10,200 nt of DNA from Anaerolineae bacterium (lineage in GTDB: Bacteria > Chloroflexota > Anaerolineae > Anaerolineales > Villigracilaceae), in NCBI GenBank assembly GCA_003158885.1, contig PMLN01000369.1, forward strand, positions 1 through 10,200. The letters run 5' to 3'. Made by a program: the position numbers and the translations under genes. Below are positions 1 through 5,055 of the stretch, one piece after another (within the stretch, counting starts at the first letter, position 1; each line of letters opens with the position of its first letter). The notes below the pieces were generated by a model. The model had not been told where the DNA came from, did no database searches, and worked only from the letters and a program-made list of their open reading frames with translations.

Positions 1-1
1 C

Positions 2-160
2 GAGATCGGCACGTTGGCCACGAAGGACGGCCGGGCCTGGGGCCTCGGCGCCTTTCTCCGCAAACATGGCGCCCACACCGGCGACTATATTATTCTTACT
101 CTCGATCTCAAACAACGAACCGCGGTGGGGACGTGGGACGAGGATATGGATGAAGGATAA
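2..160 (+). CDS. C-terminal end of an unidentified protein, cut by the window edge
   Basis: An open frame runs from the left edge to a TAA at 158-160 and gives 52 residues. The recognisable part reads RAWGLGAFLRKHGAHTGDYI followed by ILTLDLKQRTAVGTWDED. The alternating hydrophobic stretch after 'GDY' looks like folded beta-strand sequence, and the codons are GC-rich at third positions like the other genes here, so I take it as real coding sequence. I do not recognise the family. The last residues (DMDEG) and the stop codon are encoded by the first copies of a GGATGAAGG-type purine repeat. The original C-terminus may therefore have been altered by repeat growth. The gene start is outside the window. 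Confidence 0.55.
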   Translation, partial: EIGTLATKDGRAWGLGAFLRKHGAHTGDYIILTLDLKQRTAVGTWDEDMDEG

Positions 161-242
161 GGGATGAAGGATGAAGGGGGAAGGGGGAAGGATGAAGAGG
201 GAAGTCTTACAGGTCTTACAGGTCGAATAGGTCTTATAGGTC
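146..242. repeat. Purine-rich GGATGAAGG repeats and a 9-bp tandem repeat
   Basis: From 146 to about 204 the plus strand is almost pure G and A with imperfect GGATGAAGG units. It runs directly into four 9-bp units at 204-239: GTCTTACAG, GTCTTACAG, GTCGAATAG, GTCTTATAG, with a partial fifth (GTC) to 242. The tract starts inside the end of the preceding reading frame. It looks like slippage-prone simple repeat rather than coding sequence. An open frame through it reads Gly-Leu-Thr-like repeats, but I regard that as a by-product of the 9-bp period. Confidence 0.8.
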
Positions 243-245
243 AAT

Positions 246-296
246 CTTCGCCGAGACGGCGAAGGGAGCAAACGTGCGGGACTCGTGTCCCACACG
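246..296. repeat. Two small intergenic hairpins
   Basis: The first hairpin has a perfect 7-bp stem, CTTCGCC (246-252) with GGCGAAG (258-264), and a 5-nt loop. The second pairs CGTGCGGGAC (273-282) with GTCCCACACG (287-296) around TCGT, with one C-A mismatch. Neither is followed by a T tract, so neither looks like a standard intrinsic terminator. They sit between the repeat tract and the gene debris. Such hairpins are commonly dispersed between genes, but no second copy is present in this window. Confidence 0.55.
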
Positions 297-316
297 CAAC
301 CGGCGGATCACACGCA

Positions 317-424
317 TTATACCCTCAGGTCTTCAAAAAGCTCATCCACAATTTCGGCGGTATGCAGGTTGAGGCCTGCCAGGGTCTGCTCGATGGCTTT
401 CGCCGTTTCGGTGTTGGTGGTGGT
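317..424 (-). pseudogene. C-terminal remnant of an unidentified gene
   Basis: On the minus strand about 33 residues end at a TAA (319-317), reading TETAKAIEQTLAGLNLHTAE then IVDELFEDLRV. The composition is convincingly protein-like: an amphipathic helix followed by an acidic helix, with well-behaved third-position codons. Upstream, around 415-424, the frame passes into the 62-bp sequence copied from yggS, which on this strand gives meaningless residues. No start codon or ribosome site can be assigned. I read it as the tail of a gene whose body was lost at a junction inside the GGTGGTGGT stretch. I do not recognise the family, and chance coding cannot be excluded at this length. Confidence 0.4.
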
Positions 425-476
425 CAGCAAATTGCAGCCCCTGGAAGTGGTGGAAGCGGCCATCGAGGCCGGCGCG
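415..476 (+). pseudogene. 62-bp duplicated fragment of yggS
   Basis: Positions 415-476 match 1379-1440, inside the intact yggS, at 60 of 62 bases in the same orientation. The two differences are G for A at 434 and A for G in the Glu codon of 'VVEAAIEAG'. The copied piece encodes the segment around the PLP-binding lysine (LVVVSKLQPLEVVEAAIEAG). In this copy the frame ends at once, at a TAA directly after the match. No start, remainder of the gene or partner sequence is present, so it cannot be functional YggS. It is a recent or conserved sequence scar. Confidence 0.85.
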
Positions 477-485
477 TAATCCCCG

Positions 486-848
486 CTAAAGTGTATAGGG
501 CAGTCGAATCCCTTCCCAATCGGGATTGAAGTCTTTTGTATTGCGTGTGACCAGCACAGCCTCCCGTGTTTGCGCGGTTGCCCAGATAATGGCGTCTGGC
601 AAGCGGATGTGGTGCGCGCGGCGTAATTGCACGGCTGTCTCTGCCACTGCCATGTCAAGAGGGATAATCTCAAAATGCGTTTCCAGAAAGTCGCGCAAAT
701 TGGCGTCGTCGCCCTCCGCGCCGATCAATACCTCCATCCACGTGACGCGGCTGATGAGCACGCGCTCATAACGGCTATATTCGGCGTCAGCCTCGGCCAC
801 TCCGTTGAGCGCATCGATCACTATGTTCGTATCGAAGACCGCGATCAT
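486..848 (-). CDS. vapC: VapC-like PIN-domain ribonuclease toxin
   Basis: This is a 120-residue PIN-domain protein, the toxin of a type II toxin-antitoxin pair. Family members are Mg2+-dependent ribonucleases that cut tRNA, rRNA or mRNA when released from the antitoxin. The expected acidic residues are all present. Counted from the ATG at 848 they are Asp6 (in VFDTN), Glu39 (WMEV), Asp85 (RLPDAIIWATA) and Asp106 (TKDF). The length is normal for VapC. I chose the ATG at 848 because it overlaps the antitoxin stop as TAATG and has GGAAG five bases upstream. A GTG at 860 would add four residues. The overlap implies translational coupling to the antitoxin. The RNA target cannot be read from sequence, and residue conservation suggests an active enzyme. 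Confidence 0.88.
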   Translation of the reverse strand: MIAVFDTNIVIDALNGVAEADAEYSRYERVLISRVTWMEVLIGAEGDDANLRDFLETHFEIIPLDMAVAETAVQLRRAHHIRLPDAIIWATAQTREAVLVTRNTKDFNPDWEGIRLPYTL

Positions 849-1063
849 TACATCTTCCACTCGGCGCGCAGGTCTTGTTGATATTTAACCGCGTCCACCT
901 TGCGGTTTTTCCACGAACCGAACGCGGCATGTTTTTTGAGCGAGTGTCGTTTCTGTGATATGCGTGCCCGCTGCTGCAGGAACGCGATGAAATCAAGCAC
1001 CTCGTTCTGTTTCTCAGGCGAGAGGGCGCTTAATTGTTTTTCGATTTGTTCCAAAAGGGTCAT
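848..1063 (-). CDS. DUF2281-type antitoxin, partner of VapC
   Basis: A 71-residue protein begins MTLLEQIEKQLSALSPEKQ. The central motif (LSPEKQNEVLDFIAFLQQR) is the typical DUF2281 helical signature seen in small antitoxins next to PIN toxins. The basic C-terminal part (about residues 40-60) is likely unstructured until it wraps around the toxin. The open frame extends upstream to 1207. I start at the ATG at 1063 because it has a perfect GGAGG (1069-1073) five bases upstream and the conserved domain begins there. It is the first gene of a two-gene minus-strand operon and ends in TAATG with the toxin start. Expected role: neutralise VapC and, together with it, repress their own promoter. No classic AbrB or ribbon-helix-helix DNA-binding domain is obvious, so the DNA-binding role is uncertain. 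Confidence 0.8.
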   Translation of the reverse strand: MTLLEQIEKQLSALSPEKQNEVLDFIAFLQQRARISQKRHSLKKHAAFGSWKNRKVDAVKYQQDLRAEWKM

Positions 1064-1085
1064 GTCAGCCTCCAAGTCTTTCCTG

Positions 1086-1091
1086 ATTATA
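1086..1091 (-). promoter_or_regulatory. -10 box of the toxin-antitoxin operon
   Basis: On the minus strand a perfect TATAAT lies at 1091-1086. It would start transcription near 1079, giving a leader of roughly 16 nt that contains the GGAGG of the antitoxin. The -35 region (around 1109-1114) is poor, which fits a promoter controlled by a bound factor. The inverted repeat at 1123-1172 lies just upstream. Confidence 0.5.
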
Positions 1092-1122
1092 AATCCAATT
1101 ACGCCGCCAAATATACCGCACT

Positions 1123-1196
1123 CGGTCACAAATTTTGCTATTTCAGAAGGTGGAAAGCGCAATTTGTGACCGTGGGTATTATATATACACAAATTT
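1123..1196. promoter_or_regulatory. Perfect 12-bp inverted repeat plus a third half-site, likely operator
   Basis: CGGTCACAAATT (1123-1134) is the exact reverse complement of AATTTGTGACCG (1161-1172), with a 26-bp spacer whose inner ends also partly pair. A third copy of the half-site word CACAAATTT lies at 1188-1196, in the orientation of the first. The cluster sits between the divergent antitoxin and yggS promoters. This layout suggests cooperative binding by a dimeric regulator, perhaps the toxin-antitoxin complex, or a hairpin in RNA. No T tract follows, so a terminator is unlikely. Confidence 0.55.
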
Positions 1197-1202
1197 CGGT
1201 TA

Positions 1203-1269
1203 GCCAAAGTTTGTCAGACTTGTCTTTGGCGAAGCGGCGCTATGTTTATAATCGTGCATCAGGTACAAT
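1203..1269 (+). promoter_or_regulatory. yggS promoter region with inverted repeat
   Basis: GCCAAAG (1203-1209) pairs perfectly with CTTTGGC (1224-1230). The right arm overlaps the best -35 candidate for yggS (TTTGGC, 1225-1230). A perfect TATAAT follows at 1247-1252 with a 16-bp spacer and would give a leader of about 17 nt. A second -10-like word, TACAAT at 1264-1269, lies so close to the ATG at 1276 that it would produce a nearly leaderless transcript. Only a weak AGG (1261-1263) could serve as ribosome site, 12 bases before the start. Confidence 0.45.
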
Positions 1270-1275
1270 AACCCC

Positions 1276-2010
1276 ATGTCCGATCTCGTCACATCCATCC
1301 GCGAAAATTATCAAAAAACGCTCGACAGCATCGCGACGGCGGCGCGCAAAGCCGGGCGCGCGCCTGATTCCGTGCGGCTGGTGGTGGTCAGCAAATTACA
1401 GCCCCTGGAAGTGGTGGAGGCGGCCATCGAGGCCGGCGCGCAGATCCTCGGCGAGAATTATCCCGAGGAAGCCGTCCAAAAAATCGTGCAATTGAAATCC
1501 CAAACTAAGGTAGAATGGCATATCATTGGTCACGTGCAAAGCCGCAAGGCGCGCCTGGTGGCCGAGCATTTTGCCCTTTTCCAATCGCTCGACAGCCTCA
1601 AGCTGGCCGAACGCAGCGATCATTTTGCCGCCGAATTCAAGCGTGTGCTTCCCGTCCTGCTGGAGTTCAACGTGGGCGGGGAAGAAAGTAAAACGGGGTG
1701 GGGGGCTGCGGATGAAAGGCGCTGGACGGACCTGCTGGATGAGGTGCGTGCGATCAGTGCGCTGGAACATTTGCAGGTGCGCGGCTTGATGACCATGCCG
1801 CCTCTTTTCATTAATCCTGAGAAGGCGCGGCCCTACTTTCAGCGTTTGCGGCGGCTGCGAGATTTCCTGGCCGGACAGATCCCGCAAATCGAGTGGCGCG
1901 AGCTCTCGATGGGCACCAGCGCCGACTATGCCATCGCAGTGGAAGAGGGCGCAACTTTGGTTCGGATCGGGCAGGCCATTTTAGGACCGAGACCCGCACG
2001 CGGAGATTAA
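1276..2010 (+). CDS. yggS: YggS family PLP homeostasis protein (PLPBP)
   Basis: This 244-residue cytoplasmic protein is of the YggS/PROSC/PLPBP family. It binds pyridoxal 5'-phosphate without known catalysis and buffers vitamin B6 and amino-acid/keto-acid balance. Visible family motifs, in order: LVVVSKLQP with Schiff-base Lys40; GENYPEEA; WHIIGHVQSRK (about 80-90); FNVGGEESKTGW (about 130-141); VRGLMTMPP; and the C-terminal phosphate-binding block LSMGTSADYAIAVEEGATLVRIG. The second Met of the usual MGMSxD motif is Thr here. The length is slightly above the 234 residues of E. coli YggS. It is the first gene of a yggS-yggT-yggU cluster, and its TAA directly abuts the next ATG. A 62-bp piece around Lys40 is duplicated upstream at 415-476. 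Confidence 0.95.
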   Translation: MSDLVTSIRENYQKTLDSIATAARKAGRAPDSVRLVVVSKLQPLEVVEAAIEAGAQILGENYPEEAVQKIVQLKSQTKVEWHIIGHVQSRKARLVAEHFALFQSLDSLKLAERSDHFAAEFKRVLPVLLEFNVGGEESKTGWGAADERRWTDLLDEVRAISALEHLQVRGLMTMPPLFINPEKARPYFQRLRRLRDFLAGQIPQIEWRELSMGTSADYAIAVEEGATLVRIGQAILGPRPARGD

Positions 2011-2274
2011 ATGTTTTTTCTTATCCTGGCTCAACTGATCGACCTGCTATCACAGATCTTGATCCTGCTCGTGTTTGTGTCGGTCATTCTGTCGTATTTT
2101 ATGCCGCCGTATCACCCGGTGCGCGCAGGGATCAACCGGATTCTTGAGCCGATGCTGGCGCCCATCCGGCGTGTGGTTCCTTTGGTGGGCATGTTCGATT
2201 TCAGCCCGTTGATCCTGATGATCCTGATCGAGCTGGTTGACTGGCTCTTAACATTCATTCTGCGAAGTCTTTGA
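2011..2274 (+). CDS. yggT: YggT family membrane protein
   Basis: An 87-residue, strongly hydrophobic protein of the YggT family (Pfam PF02325). There are two membrane segments, about residues 3-29 and 62-85. They are joined by a polar loop with the family hallmark of Pro and Arg residues (HPVRAGINRILEPMLAPIRR) and then VGMFDFSPLI. Members occur next to yggS, cell-division or envelope genes in many bacteria and in plastids, where they affect membrane or nucleoid organisation. The exact role in free-living bacteria is not settled. The ATG follows the yggS stop without a gap (TAAATG), with GGAG at 2002-2005, so coupled translation is likely. Confidence 0.92.
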   Translation: MFFLILAQLIDLLSQILILLVFVSVILSYFMPPYHPVRAGINRILEPMLAPIRRVVPLVGMFDFSPLILMILIELVDWLLTFILRSL

Positions 2275-2284
2275 GAGGTTGACA

Positions 2285-2596
2285 ATGTCCAAAAAAGATT
2301 TTCATCTGCACGATGGGAAACGAGGTTCGGCGATCGCGATCCGTGTGACACCGCGCGCCAGCAGCAACAAAATTGCCGAGGTGCTGAACGATGGGACGGT
2401 GAAGATCCACCTGGCCGCGCCGCCGGTGGATAACGAAGCGAACGATAAATTGATCGTTTTTCTATCCGAGGTATTAAGCGTTCCCAAGTCGCACATCGAG
2501 ATCGTGGCGGGCATGACCGGCAGGGACAAGCTGGTCTCCATTCTAGATTTGGATGGCGATACGGTCCACCAGCGCCTGCTGGCGCACATGGATTAG
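2285..2596 (+). CDS. yggU: DUF167 / YggU family protein (UPF0235)
   Basis: A 103-residue protein of the DUF167 family. The hallmark IRVTPRASSNKI, TVKIHLAAPPVDNEANDKLI, FLSEVLSVPKSHIEIVAGMTGRDK is complete. The family is widespread and small, and its biochemical function is not established. It commonly sits downstream of yggT, as here and in E. coli (yggS-yggT-yggU). I start at the ATG at 2285, with AGAGG (2274-2278) six bases upstream. The in-frame TTG at 2279 would leave no spacing for that ribosome site. It begins 10 nt after yggT and is the last gene before a strong terminator. Confidence 0.92.
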   Translation: MSKKDFHLHDGKRGSAIAIRVTPRASSNKIAEVLNDGTVKIHLAAPPVDNEANDKLIVFLSEVLSVPKSHIEIVAGMTGRDKLVSILDLDGDTVHQRLLAHMD

Positions 2597-2706
2597 GTGC
2601 ATCGCCGAGCGGTAGCCAGGCTGTAGTCGAAGGGCGGAAGAAATGGCTTACTACGTTACCATTCCAAGGCATATTCCATCACTTACCTTGACCAGCACAA
2701 AAATAG

Positions 2707-2743
2707 GAGCGCCTCCTTGCAGCGGAGGCGCTCTTGTTATTTA
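2707..2743. terminator. Bidirectional intrinsic terminator
   Basis: A perfect 10-bp GC-rich stem, GAGCGCCTCC (2707-2716) with GGAGGCGCTC (2724-2733), has a 7-nt loop. On the plus strand it is followed by TTGTTATTT. On the minus strand it is followed by a run of five T. It lies between convergent genes and so probably ends both the yggS-yggT-yggU transcript and the NHL gene transcript. The 110 bases between yggU and the stem hold nothing I recognise. Confidence 0.88.
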
Positions 2744-2754
2744 TTGCCCTTGCC

Positions 2755-4491
2755 TTATGGCAGGGTGTACTCAACAGTCAACACCGGACGGTTTGCTTTG
2801 ATTGCATCGCCCGCATAGAAGGTGTCATAGTCCGCAACATTATTCTTATTGCTGGTCGCGCTAAAGTGCAGGCGGAATTGCGTCACCCCCGTCAGGTTGA
2901 CAAAGGTGTAGTCAGAGGCATGGATAGCCAGTTGGTACCATCCACTGCCGATCGAAGTGAAATGCCCAATGGCGCTCGCCGAAGCTGTTGCTTGGAAGTC
3001 GCCCTTCTCCAGCGCTCCTGTGCCAAACGTGCCTTTCTTGATGTCAGCCAGCAAGGAACCGAAAGCAGTCAAGGTCAACGGATCGGTTCCCACCACACCG
3101 GCCTGGTAGATTTTCAGCGTGACCGAGCGGATCACGGCGTTATCCGGCAGGGCAGAAGTGTCGAAATACAGGATGGAACGATATTGTTTCTTGGAAGCAT
3201 CATCGCCCACGCGCAAAGTCCCGGCTGCGCTCAATGTGCCGCCCTTGCCGCTGGTTGCCGTGGATTCGAGCACCCAGCCATCGTAAGCCGCAGTCGAGGT
3301 GGATGAGAAACTGGGCTTGCCATACATCAACACACGACTGTTGCTTGAGTCCGCTGTCAGTAGAACTTTGGTAACTTGATCATAAAACACGGAGCCTGGG
3401 AAAGCTAAAGTTGCCGCGGAGAGTCCGCCGGTGTTGGATGTGCCCGTTGTGAAGTTTGTCTGGCCAAGCACATAGGAGGCATTGGCGCCATTCGCCAGCG
3501 AGGCCTCCGAATTGAAGACCAGAACGCGGCTATTACCCCAGTCAGCCACATACAGCGTTCCGCTTGAATTATCCACCGCCACGTCCAACGGCTCTGACAT
3601 CCCACTTTGGCTGGTGGCAGCCGCGCTAGAGGTGAAGTCTGGCTGTCCCAGCACGCCATCGGCGGGGTCGCCATTGCTTTTGGAAGCGGCATTGTCGAAG
3701 CGCAGGACGCGATTGTGTGCACAATCTACCACCCACAGCCGCCCGCTGGAATCCACAAATACGCCATAAGGATTTTCCATTCCGTTCTGGGTCGTGGCCG
3801 CATCCCTCGTGATGAAGTCTGGCTGTCCCAGCACGCCATCGGCGGGTTCGCCATTGGATTTGAAAGCGGCATTGTCGAAGCGCAGAACGCGGTTATTACC
3901 AAATTCTGCCACCCACAACCGTCCACCCGAGTCCACAAACACACCCCAAGGACTATACATCCCGCTTTGGGTGGTGGCAGAGCTATTGCTGGTGAAGTCC
4001 GGCTGGCCCAGCACGACATTGGCATAGGCGCCGCTGGCAATTGTGGCGGCATTGTCGAAGCGCAGGATGCGATTATTAGTAAAATCTGCCACCCACAGCC
4101 GCCCGCTCGCATCCACAAATACGCTGTCAGGATTAGACATTCCACTCTGGGTGGTATGAGCAGCATTGCTGGTGAAGTCCGACTGGCCCAACACAGCCTC
4201 AGCGGCCGCACCGTTCGTCAGCGCAAACAGTGATGCAAAGCGCAGGACGCGGTTATTGGTGTAATCGGCAACGAAAACCTTGTGGGTGGTTGGGTCCACT
4301 GCCACTCCATAGGGGCTATTCATCCCGCTCTGAGTGGTGTCGGCAGTATTGCTGGTGAAGTTTGGCTGTCCCAACACCAGCGCAGCCGCCTGTCCATTGC
4401 TGGGCGCGAAGTAGGCTTGCGCCGGTGTAACCAGCATCAGCGTCAACGCCACCAACAGCAGAGCGCGCAAAAGATTGTTTTTTATGTTCAT
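2755..4491 (-). CDS. Secreted six-bladed NHL beta-propeller with C-terminal DNRLRE-type domain
   Basis: A 578-residue exported protein. Residues 1-26 are a Sec signal peptide: basic start, LLLVALTLMLV core, cleavage after AQA. Residues about 35-391 contain six NHL-type units of 60-61 residues, each with a 'VLGQPDFTS...TTQSGM..P.GV.VD..GRLWVAD..NNRVLRFD' pattern. 'LGQ' falls near 40, 101, 161, 221, 281 and 342, which fits one closed six-bladed propeller. Residues about 392-578 resemble the DNRLRE/CBM96-like beta-sandwich: YRSILYFDTSALPDNAVIRS, then TLKIY, ending RPVLTVEYTLP. The likely role is binding of ligand or polysaccharide outside the cell; no catalytic residues are apparent. AGGAG (4504-4500) lies before the ATG. 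DNA of neighbouring units is very similar, indicating recent duplication. It stands alone between the terminator and a non-coding gap. Confidence 0.88.
   Translation of the reverse strand: MNIKNNLLRALLLVALTLMLVTPAQAYFAPSNGQAAALVLGQPNFTSNTADTTQSGMNSPYGVAVDPTTHKVFVADYTNNRVLRFASLFALTNGAAAEAVLGQSDFTSNAAHTTQSGMSNPDSVFVDASGRLWVADFTNNRILRFDNAATIASGAYANVVLGQPDFTSNSSATTQSGMYSPWGVFVDSGGRLWVAEFGNNRVLRFDNAAFKSNGEPADGVLGQPDFITRDAATTQNGMENPYGVFVDSSGRLWVVDCAHNRVLRFDNAASKSNGDPADGVLGQPDFTSSAAATSQSGMSEPLDVAVDNSSGTLYVADWGNSRVLVFNSEASLANGANASYVLGQTNFTTGTSNTGGLSAATLAFPGSVFYDQVTKVLLTADSSNSRVLMYGKPSFSSTSTAAYDGWVLESTATSGKGGTLSAAGTLRVGDDASKKQYRSILYFDTSALPDNAVIRSVTLKIYQAGVVGTDPLTLTAFGSLLADIKKGTFGTGALEKGDFQATASASAIGHFTSIGSGWYQLAIHASDYTFVNLTGVTQFRLHFSATSNKNNVADYDTFYAGDAIKANRPVLTVEYTLP
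3319..4374 (-). repeat. Six tandem 180-183 bp repeats inside the NHL gene
   Basis: The propeller-coding part consists of six direct repeats of 180-183 bp. Central units are closest. For example, the stretch around 3637-3660 (ending in GCACGCCATCGGCGGG) recurs almost unchanged 180 bp away around 3817-3840. The outermost unit near 3319-3460 has diverged most. This is a coding tandem array, prone to gain or loss of whole blades by recombination. Confidence 0.85.
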
Positions 4492-4726
4492 GGAATACTC
4501 TCCTTATTGATGATTCATTTATCATTCGATACGGAATTCTCAAGACATTAGAATCGGTTCGTTACACTATGTATCCATTCTCCTCGGCCTGGGTTCGCAA
4601 GGTTCACAGCCAAGCTCGATAATTCATTATTGCACTGTTCAGCCATTTTGTATAGTGAATATTTACACTTTCAATCTGATTTGAGCAGGGAATCTTCAAG
4701 AGCGGGGCGGCGATTAATTGATAAAA
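4492..4726. other. Non-coding, AT-rich gap upstream of the NHL gene
   Basis: No credible gene is seen on either strand. It presumably holds the promoter of the minus-strand NHL gene. A weak candidate on the minus strand is TTGAGA (4543-4538) with TAAATG (4521-4516) 16 bases further, but the -10 match is poor. The stretch is clearly more AT-rich than the flanking genes. Confidence 0.4.
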
Positions 4727-4961
4727 AAACGTCCCCAAGTCAGGGAGGCAGAACCGTATTTAACCGTGGTTGAATTTTTTGCCACACTTGTACGTACACC
4801 ACACTTGCCCTGGGCGCAAGTGCCAGGGAGTGCAGGCGGATTACCACAGATTTTCACGGATTCTGAGTCCCAATCTGTGGTAATCCGTGAAATCTGTGGC
4901 CGGTTTTTAAGAAGAATGGAGAACACCACGGTTGATTGCAGTGCTACCGTCAGGGACGTTT
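4727..4961. repeat. Nested inverted-repeat, MITE-like element of about 235 bp
   Basis: Three sets of inverted repeats share nearly the same centre. The outer arms are AAACGTCCC (4727-4735) and GGGACGTTT (4953-4961). The middle arms are AACCGTGG (4762-4769) and CCACGGTT (4926-4933). A perfect 16-bp inner pair, CGGATTACCACAGATT (4837-4852) and AATCTGTGGTAATCCG (4872-4887), is somewhat off centre. The left half also has a direct repeat of CCACACTTG (4782-4790, 4799-4807) around the palindrome TGTACGTACA (4789-4798), and a hairpin CACTTGC/GCAAGTG (4802-4822). There is no protein-coding content, and a small non-autonomous mobile element is one reading. Target-site duplications are not evident. Confidence 0.5.
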
Positions 4962-5055
4962 CAAAGAGAAATGGAATTAGATGGGTTGAATCCGACGCGC
5001 TATGGTGCGCCCCTACAGGAGGTCGCCTCGGCTAGTCCGCTCAGGGCGATGACGC

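Noticed and set aside
285..479. 64-residue plus-strand frame ending in the YggS active-site segment
   Set aside because: Only the last 21 residues match YggS. The rest is unrelated and no ribosome site is present, so it is recorded as a pseudogene fragment instead.
164..529. Plus-strand open frame with Gly-Leu-Thr repeats, collagen-like at first sight
   Set aside because: It is produced by the purine and 9-bp repeats, then runs through hairpins, the yggS fragment and the 3' end of vapC in antisense. It is not a coherent protein.
1123..1172. CRP-type binding site (TGTGA/TCACA words)
   Set aside because: The half-sites are in the reverse order and the spacing is 26 bp rather than 6 bp, so the CRP pattern does not fit.
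2734..3306. 190-residue plus-strand frame
   Set aside because: It lies antisense to the NHL/DNRLRE gene, starts just after the terminator and shows no recognisable domain. The minus-strand frame has a signal peptide and clear repeats.
3607..4233. 208-residue plus-strand frame with internal repeats
   Set aside because: Its repeats simply mirror the NHL repeats on the other strand.
3319..4374. Regular repeats that might suggest a CRISPR array
   Set aside because: The units are 180-183 bp, coding, and vary throughout. There are no short constant repeats with unique spacers.
4718..5035. 105-residue plus-strand frame
   Set aside because: It spans the nested inverted repeats, so its residues are read from palindromic DNA. 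There is no domain and no ribosome site.
4979..5055. Transcription terminator for the transglycosylase gene
   Set aside because: Only short imperfect pairings are seen downstream of the stop, with no T tract on the minus strand.
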